Assembly: GCF_000270245.1 (NCBI RefSeq)
Contig: NC_015635.1
Coordinates: 1,426,001-1,490,000, forward strand
Direction of reading: 5' to 3'
DNA from: Microlunatus phosphovorus NM-1
GTDB taxonomy: Bacteria > Actinomycetota > Actinomycetes > Propionibacteriales > Propionibacteriaceae
Length of the DNA: 64,000 nucleotides
Positions 1 to 8,849 of this stretch are shown piece after piece. The notes under the pieces are model-generated. The model had not been told where the DNA came from. It made no database searches and was given only the letters and a program-made list of their open reading frames with translations. Numbering within the stretch: the stretch's first letter is position 1; every line of letters starts with the position of its first letter. The position numbers were made by a program, and so were the translations under genes.

Positions 1-1
1 C

Positions 2-1414
2 AACGTGTCGCTGGGCATCATCCCCATGTTCCGCGAGCGGCGTGAGCCCAACTCGCTGTGGGCGTGGATCCTGGTGATGTTCTTCGTCCCCGTGCTGGGC
101 TTCCTGCTTTGGGTGTTCGTCGGCCGCCGGCTCACCAAGGCCAAGATCTTCGCCAAGCTGGAGGGAGCGGGGATCGACTACGAGGGGCTGGTCAGTGAGC
201 AGAACCAGGCTCTCGCCACCGGCACGCTGGTCTTGAGCAATGAGGTCGCCCGCCGCAACGCCCACGTGGTCGAGCTGCTGCTCACCGACGATGGGGCCGC
301 GATCACCGAGGACAACGCCGTCGAGGTGTTCCATGACGGCGACGCGAAGTTCGAGCGGCTGATCGCCGACATCTTCGCCGCCACGAAGCACGTACACATC
401 TACTACTACATCTTCCGCGCCGACCGGCTGGGCAGCAGGATCCTGGCAGCGCTCACCGATCGCGCCAAGGCCGGCGTCGAGGTGCTGATCTTCTGGGACG
501 ACCTCGGTGGTCGCGACGTGCACAAGCAGGACATCGCCCCGCTGCTGGCCGCCGGTGGCAAGGTCGCCGTCTTCTTCAAGAACAAGGTTCCGCTGGTCAA
601 CTTCCGGGTCAACAACCGCACTCACCGCAAGCTGGTGGTGATCGACGGGACGATCGGCTACATCGGCGGCTTCAACGTCGGCGATGAGTATCTGGGGAAG
701 AATCCGAAGTTCGGCTATTGGCGCGACACCCACTTCCGGGTACGCGGCAGCGCGGTCGGCGCCATTCAGCGCCGGTTGTTGATGGACTGGAACGCGGCTG
801 CGGCCCCGGAGGATCGGGTGACCTGGCGGGACGACTATTTCGTGTTGCCCGCGGAGCCGCCAGGCCGGATCGCGTTGCAGATCGCCTCCAGCGGGCCGGA
901 CTCGGAGTGGGAACGGATCAAATTCGGCTATCTCAAGATGATCGATACGGCCCGTCGCTCGGTATGGATCCAGACGCCCTATTTCATGCCCGACTTCACG
1001 GTGCTCGACGCGCTCAAGATGGCCGCCCGGTCGGGGTTGGACGTCCGGCTGATGATCCCCGACAAGCCTGATCATCTGCTGGTCTATCCGGCGACGCTGA
1101 GCTATGCCGACGAGCTGGCCCAGGCGGGCGCGCGAGTGTTCATCTATCGCAACGGGTTCGTGCACGCCAAGACGGTGCTGATCGACCACGAGATGGGCTC
1201 GGTCGGCACCGCGAACATGGACTACCGCAGCTTTCGGCTCAACTTCGAGGTCTGCGCCTTCTTCTACGACGCCGAGCTGGGTGCCCGCCTGCGCGACATC
1301 TATCTCGACGATCTGACGTTGTGCACGCCGTTCGATCGGGACGCCGCCTTCGGCAACCGGCGCGTGTGGGCGGTCAAGGAAGGCATCTCCCGGCTTGTCT
1401 CACCGTTGCTCTGA
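2..1414 (+). CDS. cls: Cardiolipin synthase, 5' end outside the window
   Basis: Phospholipase-D superfamily enzyme that joins phosphatidyl groups to make cardiolipin at the inner membrane. A hydrophobic segment near residues 18-42 (counted from the GTG at position 5) is followed by two PLD domains, each with a clear HKD motif: HRKLVVID at about residue 206 and HAKTVLID at about 386, the second followed by the usual GTANMDYRSF context. The frame is open to the left edge, and family members normally carry two N-terminal membrane segments, so the first one is probably outside the window. The stop is followed by a methyltransferase 28 bases downstream with its own promoter. Confidence 0.93.
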   Translation, partial: NVSLGIIPMFRERREPNSLWAWILVMFFVPVLGFLLWVFVGRRLTKAKIFAKLEGAGIDYEGLVSEQNQALATGTLVLSNEVARRNAHVVELLLTDDGAAITEDNAVEVFHDGDAKFERLIADIFAATKHVHIYYYIFRADRLGSRILAALTDRAKAGVEVLIFWDDLGGRDVHKQDIAPLLAAGGKVAVFFKNKVPLVNFRVNNRTHRKLVVIDGTIGYIGGFNVGDEYLGKNPKFGYWRDTHFRVRGSAVGAIQRRLLMDWNAAAAPEDRVTWRDDYFVLPAEPPGRIALQIASSGPDSEWERIKFGYLKMIDTARRSVWIQTPYFMPDFTVLDALKMAARSGLDVRLMIPDKPDHLLVYPATLSYADELAQAGARVFIYRNGFVHAKTVLIDHEMGSVGTANMDYRSFRLNFEVCAFFYDAELGARLRDIYLDDLTLCTPFDRDAAFGNRRVWAVKEGISRLVSPLL

Positions 1415-1430
1415 GTCGGCTCGGTGGTTC

Positions 1431-1436
1431 TAGAGT
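1431..1436 (+). promoter_or_regulatory. -10 element TAGAGT, leaderless start
   Basis: TAGAGT lies six bases before the GTG at 1443, the spacing expected if transcription begins at the start codon. No Shine-Dalgarno sequence precedes the GTG. Confidence 0.5.
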
Positions 1437-1442
1437 CGAGGC

Positions 1443-2267
1443 GTGGACGAGTACCTCGAGTTGAACCGGGCCATGTGGGACGAGCGGGCGCCGGCGCATG
1501 CGGCGTCGCCGGACTATCAGGTCGAACGGTTCCTCACTGATCGGGAGCACATCTCCCAGGTGGTGGCGTTCGACCTGCCGCGGCTGGGCGATGTCCGCGG
1601 GCTCCGCGGGGTGCATCTGCAGTGCCACATCGGCACCGACACTCTGTCGCTCGCCCGGCTTGGTGCCACCATGACCGGCCTCGACTTCTCGGAGGCCTCG
1701 ATCACCCAGGCGCGGGCCCTCGCCGAGCGGACCAGCACGTCGATCGACTTCCATGTCAGCGATGTCTACGCGGCCGTGGAGGTGCTGGGCGCGGAGGCGT
1801 ACGACCTGGTCTTCACCGGTATCGGCGCGCTGGGCTGGCTGCCCGATGTCAATCGTTGGGCACGGGTCGTCGCCGGGCTGCTGCGACCCGGCGGCAGGCT
1901 GTTCATCCGCGAGGGCCATCCGATCCTCTGGGCGGCCGACCAGGACCGGCTGGACGGCTCCCTGGTGATCGACTTTCCCTACTTCGAGCGTTCCGAGCCG
2001 ACCATCTGGGACGAGCCGGGCACCTATGTCGCGACCGACACCGAGTTCGCCAACACCCGGTCGGCGGAGTGGAACCACGGCATCGGTGAGATCCTCACCG
2101 CGGTGCTGGATGCCGGGCTGACCATCACCGGTTTCGAGGAACACCGCAGCGTCCCGTGGCAGGCGATGCCGGACATGGTGGCCGGCGAGGACGGGGAGTT
2201 CCGGCTGCCGGATCGCCCGGACCGGATGCCGTTGACGTACACCTTGCAGGCCGTCAAACCGGCCTGA
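1443..2267 (+). CDS. Class I SAM-dependent methyltransferase
   Basis: Predicted cytoplasmic methyltransferase of 274 residues with a Rossmann-type SAM fold. Motif I reads HLQCHIGTDTLSLARLGA at about residues 60-77, followed by the acidic strand TGLDFS. A GLLRPGGRLFIREGHP segment matches the motif III region of the family. The substrate cannot be told. The GTG start is chosen because it fits the leaderless -10 upstream. The gene ends 11 bases from the convergent stop of the lysin fusion. Confidence 0.85.
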   Translation: MDEYLELNRAMWDERAPAHAASPDYQVERFLTDREHISQVVAFDLPRLGDVRGLRGVHLQCHIGTDTLSLARLGATMTGLDFSEASITQARALAERTSTSIDFHVSDVYAAVEVLGAEAYDLVFTGIGALGWLPDVNRWARVVAGLLRPGGRLFIREGHPILWAADQDRLDGSLVIDFPYFERSEPTIWDEPGTYVATDTEFANTRSAEWNHGIGEILTAVLDAGLTITGFEEHRSVPWQAMPDMVAGEDGEFRLPDRPDRMPLTYTLQAVKPA

Positions 2268-2278
2268 CGCACGAGTTG

Positions 2279-4567
2279 TCAGAAGACGTACGTCGTGACC
2301 ACAGGTCTGTGATCGGATCCGTAGTAGTCGAGCACCTCGACCTCCTTGGTCGTCGCTCCCTTGGCGGTCGTCCAGTCGATGGTGCGATTGCTCTTGTGCG
2401 TCGTCCGGTCGGGTGCGTCGTCCCAGCAGACCGTCACGCCCACCTTGTCGAGTTGCTGCTCGACCCAATTGCCGGCACTGGTTCCCCAGGCTACGTTCCA
2501 GTCGGAGGTGCCGAAGACTAGGCCGTTCCGTCTACTCACCTGGTCGCAGAACTCGGCGATCTGCCTTTTGTAGACCGACACTCGGATCGGCTTGTCGGCG
2601 CGGAACTTGCCACCCGACTCCACCGTCGGCACCAAGTGGTGATTGAGCAGGGCTACCTTCTTGCCGGACTTGTGCGTGCCGTCGATCATCATGAGGATCT
2701 TGTGGATGGTGTCGTGGCCACCCGCGCCGGACTGCCAATAGTCACCGCCCTGCTCGACGACGACATGGGATTCTTTGCTGTCGACGATCACGCTGGGGTC
2801 GTAGAAGACCGTCACGGCCGAGTTCTTCTTCGAAGCTCTCCAGCCCAACGATTCGGCATAGCGTGTCAAGCCGTCCTGTTTTGAGTCGACGGACAGCTCC
2901 TGCACGCCGATCACTGAGGCGCCGGCGTCGATGATCGCCTTGAGCCCTCTCTTCATGTTCGTGAGTGAGTTCAGCTTGTACGGGTTCCAGGTCGCGATCT
3001 TGATCTTGCGCTGGTTCTCTACGTTTCCCGGCATCTCCGTGGTCAGATAGTCCAGCGCATAGAAGTATCCGGCCGCGGTCTTGAGCCACTTCCTGGCACC
3101 GGGCAGGCTGGGGTTCGACTCGCTGCCGAGCACTATCTCCACACCGGTCGTGATGGCGAAGCCAGGATCCCGTAGCTTGACCGCCTCGCCGGTCCAGGTG
3201 CGACCGATGAGCTTGGTCGAGACCTTCTTCGGATCGACGTAGTACGCGGTCGCTGCGGGCTTCTCCGGCTTGGGTTCGGCCATCGAAGGAACCGCCACGG
3301 TCGTCCCGGGCTCAGTCAGCAGGATGGCCCACTCCTGTGGCCCAGGCCAGCCATCCTGCGAGCGCCCGATCTTCTGCTGGAACCTCTTCATCAGAGCCTC
3401 GTCGGTCTCGGTGAAACCGGCACTGGGCCCGACCTCGTACACGTCATCGCCCAGCCATGCCTGCAGCCGCTGTCCCAACAGGATCGTCGCTGGATGCGAC
3501 TGTCCGACGACGAACACTCGACCCGGGTACGACCTCCCGTCCCACGATGGCCAGGACGGTTTACGTACTTCGCCGTAGCCACCACCACGAGGGCGATCCT
3601 CGAGGTGCAGGTGAGGTCCCGTGGCGTTGCCGGTCGCTCCGACCTCGCCGATCTTCTGACCGGGAACGACGCGCTGTCCGCCTGAGACGATGATCTTGGA
3701 ACCGTGGCAGTAGACGTAGTCCCGGCCGTTGTCCGCCTGGAGCACGAGCCAGTTCCCGTAGCCCTTCGGATCGTTGGTCATCCGCTTGATGACACCCGGC
3801 GCGACGGCCAGCCATGCTGCTCCCTGCTTGGCTCGATAGTCCTGACCGGTGTGGTACCCGGCCCGGTACTGGCTGTCCTTGACGCCGTAGGCATAGCCGA
3901 TCTCACCGTCGGCGACAGGCAAGGAGATCACGTACGGTGCTGCCGACCTCGGATAGGAACGAGCCGGCGGCAGGGTCACGGTCGGAGTGGCACCTGCGGC
4001 GGTGAGCAGCCGGGCGATGTCGATGTTGCCCGGATCGCCGTGATCGTTGCCAGGAGCGTGTTGGTGGCTCAGGATCCCGGAGTAGGCGTCGTACTGGGAA
4101 CTCGTCAGACGTTGCTTGGCCTTGCTGCCATAAGACGCGGGACAGGCGACCCAGCCGACGGTGGAGGGCAAAGGCACACCCCACTCCAGGGTGAACCACT
4201 TCAAGATCGAGCCGAGGAACGCGTACTCCTGATCTCCCCACGCGGAGACGTGGTAGGGACTGCCTTCTTCCTTGGGATCGGAGAACCCGACGATCTCGAT
4301 CTGGACCACGTCGTCGCGGTTCTCCCGCACCGCGGTGTCACTCGGATCGCGCAGTGTGCTCGCCGATCGATTCAATGGCATGTGCTGCCTGATCTCGCTG
4401 GTCACCGGGTTCACCGTGAGCTGGGGCGCGAAGTCGGCATAGCCGGGCCAGACCGAAGTCTCGGTCGTGTGCAGAAGCACCTTGTCGATCTTCGGCATGG
4501 TGATGCCGGACAGACTCGACCGATCGTGGGACAGATCGGCGCCTGGGTAGGTCGTCGCGCGTGTCAT
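2279..4567 (-). CDS. Amidase / M23 peptidase / endonuclease-phosphatase fusion protein
   Basis: A 762-residue multidomain protein. Residues about 25-190 look like an Amidase_2 peptidoglycan amidase (zinc His in LLHTTET near 33, then HQHAPGNDHGDPGN near 168). Residues about 215-345 form a LytM/M23 endopeptidase with H239/D243 (GYHTGQDY) and the HLH pair near 319-321. Residues about 355-420 resemble a peptidoglycan-binding domain. Residues about 520-762 form an endonuclease/exonuclease/phosphatase domain with N528, E557 (GVQEL), NHH at 642-644, SDWN at 688-691 and the terminal SDHRP. All key residues appear intact. There is no signal peptide. GGAGGAGGAC sits a few bases before the ATG. No phage structural or holin gene is nearby, so this may be a stranded phage lysin or a bacteriolytic effector; its function is inference. 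Confidence 0.85.
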   Translation of the reverse strand: MTRATTYPGADLSHDRSSLSGITMPKIDKVLLHTTETSVWPGYADFAPQLTVNPVTSEIRQHMPLNRSASTLRDPSDTAVRENRDDVVQIEIVGFSDPKEEGSPYHVSAWGDQEYAFLGSILKWFTLEWGVPLPSTVGWVACPASYGSKAKQRLTSSQYDAYSGILSHQHAPGNDHGDPGNIDIARLLTAAGATPTVTLPPARSYPRSAAPYVISLPVADGEIGYAYGVKDSQYRAGYHTGQDYRAKQGAAWLAVAPGVIKRMTNDPKGYGNWLVLQADNGRDYVYCHGSKIIVSGGQRVVPGQKIGEVGATGNATGPHLHLEDRPRGGGYGEVRKPSWPSWDGRSYPGRVFVVGQSHPATILLGQRLQAWLGDDVYEVGPSAGFTETDEALMKRFQQKIGRSQDGWPGPQEWAILLTEPGTTVAVPSMAEPKPEKPAATAYYVDPKKVSTKLIGRTWTGEAVKLRDPGFAITTGVEIVLGSESNPSLPGARKWLKTAAGYFYALDYLTTEMPGNVENQRKIKIATWNPYKLNSLTNMKRGLKAIIDAGASVIGVQELSVDSKQDGLTRYAESLGWRASKKNSAVTVFYDPSVIVDSKESHVVVEQGGDYWQSGAGGHDTIHKILMMIDGTHKSGKKVALLNHHLVPTVESGGKFRADKPIRVSVYKRQIAEFCDQVSRRNGLVFGTSDWNVAWGTSAGNWVEQQLDKVGVTVCWDDAPDRTTHKSNRTIDWTTAKGATTKEVEVLDYYGSDHRPVVTTYVF

Positions 4568-4757
4568 TCCTATGTCCTCCTCCGCTCGCCGTGGCGGATC
4601 TGGCCCGATGCGGGTGTGTTGTCACACAGCGGACCCGTGACGAGGGGGCTTGATACGAAAGTGGTACGAGTCGCGGGCTGGGCACGACGGGATCCTGGCG
4701 CGCCTGGTCGCGGAGCGAGCTGGCTGAAATCCGGCAGGCGGTCCAGCAGGGCCCCAC
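4568..4757. other. Divergent intergenic region
   Basis: About 190 bases separate the lysin fusion and metG. It holds the strong ribosome binding site of the lysin gene and the -10 of metG. The small inverted repeat TGTG..CACA near 4615-4627 is the only other structure I see. Confidence 0.5.
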
Positions 4758-4763
4758 TAGGCT
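4758..4763 (+). promoter_or_regulatory. -10 element TAGGCT, leaderless metG
   Basis: TAGGCT ends seven bases before the metG ATG, leaving no room for a leader or Shine-Dalgarno site. Confidence 0.55.
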
Positions 4764-4770
4764 GGCGGCC

Positions 4771-6555
4771 ATGAGCTCACGCGTGTTGACCGCTGTCGCG
4801 TGGCCGTATGCCAACGGCCCGCGTCACATCGGTCACGTCTCCGGTTTCGGTGTGCCCTCCGACGTCTTCTCTCGGTACATGCGGATGACCGGTCACGACG
4901 TGCTGATGGTGTCCGGCACCGACGAGCACGGCACGCCGATCCTGGTGCAGGCCGAGCGTGAGGGGCGGTCGACCAGGGAGACTGCGGACAAGTACAACCG
5001 GGTGATCGCCGAGGACCTGCAGGGGCTCGGGCTCTCCTACGATCTGTTCACCCGCACCACGACGCGCAACCACTATCGAGTGGTCCAACAGATGTTCAAG
5101 GGTCTGTACGACAACGGGTACGTGGTCGCGAAGCAGACCCATGGCGCGGTCTCGCCCTCGACCGGACGTACGTTGCCGGACCGCTATATCGAAGGCACCT
5201 GCCCGATCTGCGGGTACGACGGCGCGCGCGGCGACCAGTGCGACAACTGTGGCAACCAGCTCGACCCGACCGACCTGATCAATCCGCACTCCCGGATCAA
5301 CGGCGAGACGCCGAAGTTCGTCGAGACCGAGCACTTCTTCCTCGACCTGCCGGCCCTGTCCGGTTCCCTGGGCAAGTGGCTCTCGTCGCGGACCGACTGG
5401 CGGCCCAACGTGCTCAAGTTCAGTCAGAACCTGCTGGAGGACCTGAAGCCGCGGGCGATCACCCGGGACCTCGACTGGGGTGTGCCGGTGCCGCTGCCGG
5501 GTTGGGAAGACCAGGCGATGAAGCGGCTGTATGTCTGGTTCGACGCCGTGATCGGCTATCTGTCGGCCTCGGTGGAATGGGCGCATCGCACCGGTGACCC
5601 GGAGGCCTGGCGGCAGTGGTGGGAGAACCCCGACGCCCTCGGCTACTACTTCATGGGCAAGGACAACATCGTCTTCCACTCCGTCATCTGGCCCGGCATC
5701 CTGCTGGGGCACAACGGGCAGGGCGATCATGGTGGGCACCTGGGCCCGATGGGAGAGCTCCGGCTGCCCGACGAGATCGTCTCCAGTGAGTTCCTCACCA
5801 TGAGCGGCTCGAAGTTCTCCACCTCGCGTGGTCAGGTGATCTATGTCGGGGACTTCTTGAAGGAGTTCGGCCCGGACGCACTGCGCTATTTCATTGCGGT
5901 GGCGGGTCCGGAGAACCAGGACACCGACTTCACCTGGGACGAGTTCGTGCGACGCAACAACTTCGAGCTGGCCAACGAGTGGGGCAACCTGGTCAACCGG
6001 TCGGTCTCGATGGCCCACAAGAATGTCGGCGCCATTCCGGAGGCGCTGGATCTGCGCGACGTCGACCACGCGCTGCTCGGGGTGTCGAAACAGGGCTTCG
6101 ACACCGTCGGCGCGCTGCTGCGCCGTAGCCGGTTCAAGCAGGCCATCGGCGAGGCGATGCGGGTCGTGGGTGCGGCCAACAAGTACCTCTCCGACACCGA
6201 GCCGTGGAAGCTGAAGGCCGACCCGGCCCGCCGGGACGCGGTGCTGCACACCGCCCTCCAAGTGGTCTCGGATGCCAACACGATGCTCACGCCGTTCCTG
6301 CCGCACGCCGCGCAAAAGGTGCATGAGGCGCTCGGTGGTTCCGGGGTCTGGGCCGCGCAGCCGGAGATCCGGACGGTCTCGGAGGAGGGCGGGCCGGACT
6401 ATCCGGTCTTGATGGGCGACTATGCCGCCGAGCAGGCGGTCTGGGAATCGCGCCCGATCCAGCCAGGTACGCCGCTCGCCAAGCCGACCCCGCTGTTCGC
6501 CAAGCTGGACGAGAAGCTCGGGGAGACCGGCCCGGACTTCGCCCGGCTCGACTAG
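4771..6555 (+). CDS. metG: Methionyl-tRNA synthetase
   Basis: Charges tRNA-Met with methionine in the cytoplasm. The 594-residue protein has the class I signatures: RHIGHV near residue 14 (HIGH) and GSKFSTSRG near 345 (the KMSKS loop, here KFSTS). A zinc knuckle with two CxxC pairs (CPIC and CDNC) lies near residues 145-160, as in the longer E. coli/archaeal type. The C-terminal part is the helical anticodon-binding domain; no separate C-terminal tRNA-binding domain follows. It appears to be transcribed alone from a leaderless promoter. Its stop codon overlaps the stop of the decayed E2 gene on the other strand. Confidence 0.97.
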   Translation: MSSRVLTAVAWPYANGPRHIGHVSGFGVPSDVFSRYMRMTGHDVLMVSGTDEHGTPILVQAEREGRSTRETADKYNRVIAEDLQGLGLSYDLFTRTTTRNHYRVVQQMFKGLYDNGYVVAKQTHGAVSPSTGRTLPDRYIEGTCPICGYDGARGDQCDNCGNQLDPTDLINPHSRINGETPKFVETEHFFLDLPALSGSLGKWLSSRTDWRPNVLKFSQNLLEDLKPRAITRDLDWGVPVPLPGWEDQAMKRLYVWFDAVIGYLSASVEWAHRTGDPEAWRQWWENPDALGYYFMGKDNIVFHSVIWPGILLGHNGQGDHGGHLGPMGELRLPDEIVSSEFLTMSGSKFSTSRGQVIYVGDFLKEFGPDALRYFIAVAGPENQDTDFTWDEFVRRNNFELANEWGNLVNRSVSMAHKNVGAIPEALDLRDVDHALLGVSKQGFDTVGALLRRSRFKQAIGEAMRVVGAANKYLSDTEPWKLKADPARRDAVLHTALQVVSDANTMLTPFLPHAAQKVHEALGGSGVWAAQPEIRTVSEEGGPDYPVLMGDYAAEQAVWESRPIQPGTPLAKPTPLFAKLDEKLGETGPDFARLD

Positions 6556-6997
6556 CGGGTCCGCTCGCCCTCCTCGAGGCCGGCGCAGTCACCTATCAGC
6601 TCGGACAGGCGGCGTGCGAATCGGGCCGCCGGTGCACCGTCGATGACGGCGTGGTCGACCGAGATGGTGAGGTCGAGCAGTTCGCGAGCCTGCAGGCGTC
6701 CGTCGACATAGCAGGGCTTGGTGGCGAGCCCGCCAACGGTGATGCTCAAGGTGGCCGGAGACACGGGGACTCCCCAGCCACCCGCAGGTCCGAACATGCC
6801 GACAGAGCTGACGGCGACGGTCCCGCCGAGAAGCTTGAACACGTCGGGCCGTCGATCTCGTGCCGGACGTCGGTCACGTCGATCTCGACCAGTCCGTGGA
6901 TGATGTCCTTGGTCCGGGCGGCCGCGAGCAGATCACCGTAGGCGTGCCGGATCCTGAGGAACGGCCGCGTCTCGAAGGTCGCCGATGGTGCGCCCAC
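6552..6997 (-). pseudogene. 2-oxoacid dehydrogenase E2-like acyltransferase, internally deleted
   Basis: Both ends of an E2 catalytic-domain protein are recognisable, but in different frames and without the middle. The first part (6997 down to about 6845) reads a GTG start, then HAYGDLLAAARTKDIIHGL and VEIDVTDVR. The second part (about 6842 to 6552) reads GGTVAVSSVGMFGPAGGWG, then VTVGGLATKP and the active-site region ISVDHAVIDGAPAARF. The normal domain has over a hundred residues between these blocks. The join lies near 6838-6845 and shifts the frame. A deletion therefore destroyed the gene. The intact form would transfer acyl groups to CoA from lipoate in a dehydrogenase complex. Confidence 0.85.
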
Positions 6998-7118
6998 GTC
7001 TTCACGCTAACCGGACACCGGCACCGGGATCAGGGCAGAAGGTCCCGGGTAGACCCCGAAGCCAGCCGTCGGTCCCGGAGGCCTTCCGATGTTGTGGACC
7101 CGGGGTCAGGATGGATGC

Positions 7119-7493
7119 GTGGCGACGGTCGATGAGGTCCGAGCGGTGCTGGTGGGGTTGCCGCGCAGCAGTGAGGTGCTGGTGCGCGATCGGGTGAAGT
7201 TCCGTGTCGGTCAGATCGTGTATGTCGCGTTCAGCCAGGACGAGACCGAGATCGGGTTCGCCTTCCCGAAGGAGGAACGCGCCGCCCTGGTGGCGGCGCG
7301 GCCCGAGGTGTTCTTCCTCCCGCGCGAATCGGAACTGCGTTTCAACTGGGTCGAAGCCTGGCTTGACGCGCTGGACGCGGAGGAGCTGCGGGAGTTGCTG
7401 CTCGACGCGTGGCGGATGGTCGTGCCGCAGCGAGTCGCGCGGGAGGTGCTCGGTCCGCCAGGATCGAGTCGCGGGCCTGGCTCGTCCGGATAG
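7119..7493 (+). CDS. MmcQ/YjbR-like (DUF419) protein
   Basis: Small protein of 124 residues. The pattern of a short N-terminal helix (VDEVRAVLVGLPRSSEV), a charged beta sheet (KFRVGQIVYVAFSQDETEIGFAFPKEERAALV), and a C-terminal WVEAWLDALDAEELRELLLDAWRMVVPQRV segment fits the MmcQ/YjbR 'double-wing' fold often seen in Actinobacteria. I chose GTG 7119 because earlier in-frame codons add residues unlike the family. The biochemical role of the family is not settled. Confidence 0.75.
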   Translation: MATVDEVRAVLVGLPRSSEVLVRDRVKFRVGQIVYVAFSQDETEIGFAFPKEERAALVAARPEVFFLPRESELRFNWVEAWLDALDAEELRELLLDAWRMVVPQRVAREVLGPPGSSRGPGSSG

Positions 7494-7536
7494 CACCCTA
7501 GTTCACTCGGTCGATGCCGGCCTGCCGTGCTACTAT

Positions 7537-7557
7537 TTACATAGCCGAACTAAGTAA
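7537..7557. promoter_or_regulatory. Putative operator upstream of the MFS gene
   Basis: TTACATAG and CTAAGTAA form an inverted repeat (7 of 8 positions matching) separated by CCGAA, in an AT-rich island that stands out from the surroundings. This is the type of site bound by MarR, PadR or TetR dimers that control efflux pumps. No regulator gene is adjacent. Confidence 0.45.
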
Positions 7558-7583
7558 TATCTCGCCGGAAGGTCTTCGCTCTC

Positions 7584-8846
7584 TTGTCGTCGCACAACTC
7601 GTCATCGGTGAAGCTGCTGAAGCAGCCCAAGGCAGTCTGGGCGGTGGCCTTCGCCTGCGTCATCGCGTTCATGGGCATCGGCTTGGTGGACCCGATCCTG
7701 CCTGCCATCAGCGCCGATCTCGGGGCGACGGCCGCGCAGACGATGATGCTGTTCACCAGCTATCTGTTGGTCACCGGTTTCGCGATGTTCTTCACCAGCT
7801 TCGTCTCCAGCCGGATCGGCGCCAAACGGACCCTGCTGATCGGGCTGGCGCTGATCGTCATCTTCGCCGCGCTCGCCGGAGCGTCCGACAGTGTGGGCAT
7901 GATCATCGGCTTCCGCGCCGGCTGGGGACTGGGCAATGCACTCTTCATCTCCACCGCACTGGCGACCATCGTCGGTGCCGCCAGCGGCGGCGCGGACAGC
8001 GCCATCATTCTGTACGAGGCTGCGCTCGGCCTGGGCATCGCGATCGGCCCGTTGCTCGGCGGCGCGCTCGGCAGCATCTCGTGGCGCGGCCCGTTCTTCG
8101 GCACCGCGGTGCTGATGGCGATCGCGCTCGTCGCGTTGCTGATCCTGCTCGGCAAACCGGCCGAGAAGCCGGCGCCGGTCCAGCTCTCTGCCACGTTCAA
8201 GGCGTTGCGCCATCCCGCGCTGTTGACGCTCGGCCTGGCCGCGCTGTTCTACAACTTCGGCTTCTTCAGCCTGCTTGCCTGGAGCCCGTTCCCGCTCGCG
8301 GAGGCCGCGAAGACTGCCGGACTCAACGGCTTCGGCGCGCACCAGCTCGGTCTGATCTTCTGCGGCTGGGGGATCGCTTTGGCCGTCACCTCGGTGTTCG
8401 TGGCGCCGGTCCTGACCCGCCGATTCGGCCGCCGCCGCACGCTGTACGTCATGCTCGGCGCACTGGCCGTCCTGATGGCCGTCCTGGCCTTGAACGTCGA
8501 CAGCTTGACCGTGCTGATCGTCGGGATCGTGGTCGGCGGTCTGTTTCTCGGTGTGATGAACACCGTGCTGACCGAGTCGGTGATGGAAGCGACCGAGCTT
8601 CCTCGCGCGGTCGCCTCCTCCACCTATTCCGGGGTCCGCTTCGTCGGCGGTGCGGTGGCTCCGGCACTGGCCGGTGTGATCGCCGCCGCGCTCGGCTCCG
8701 GGGCTCCCTACTGGGTTGGCTGTGCGGGTCTGCTGATCGCTGTGGCCATCCTCTGGATCGGGCGCGGTCAGCTGGCCAGGATCGACACTCACCTCACCGA
8801 AGAGCCCTCCGACGAGGCGTTGGCTCTCACCGCTGCGGACGCCTGA
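7584..8846 (+). CDS. MFS drug-efflux-type transporter
   Basis: Integral membrane protein of 420 residues with about twelve hydrophobic segments. The first segment is followed by DPILPAISADLGAT, and the loop between segments 2 and 3 carries SSRIGAKRTLLIG, a version of the MFS motif A. The second half repeats the pattern (TRRFGRRRTLYVM). This resembles drug:proton antiporters of the ACDE/Blt type. The TTG start was chosen because no better start codon precedes the first transmembrane segment. It meets the next gene convergently with a three-base gap. Confidence 0.88.
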   Translation: MSSHNSSSVKLLKQPKAVWAVAFACVIAFMGIGLVDPILPAISADLGATAAQTMMLFTSYLLVTGFAMFFTSFVSSRIGAKRTLLIGLALIVIFAALAGASDSVGMIIGFRAGWGLGNALFISTALATIVGAASGGADSAIILYEAALGLGIAIGPLLGGALGSISWRGPFFGTAVLMAIALVALLILLGKPAEKPAPVQLSATFKALRHPALLTLGLAALFYNFGFFSLLAWSPFPLAEAAKTAGLNGFGAHQLGLIFCGWGIALAVTSVFVAPVLTRRFGRRRTLYVMLGALAVLMAVLALNVDSLTVLIVGIVVGGLFLGVMNTVLTESVMEATELPRAVASSTYSGVRFVGGAVAPALAGVIAAALGSGAPYWVGCAGLLIAVAILWIGRGQLARIDTHLTEEPSDEALALTAADA

Positions 8847-8849
8847 GCC

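Noticed and set aside
2279-4567. Prophage at the lysin gene
   Set aside because: Flanking genes are housekeeping (methyltransferase, metG) and no phage structural, integrase or attachment sequences are visible.
3704-4774. Long plus-strand open frames opposite the lysin fusion
   Set aside because: They are antisense by-products of high G+C codon use, with no recognisable motifs or ribosome sites.
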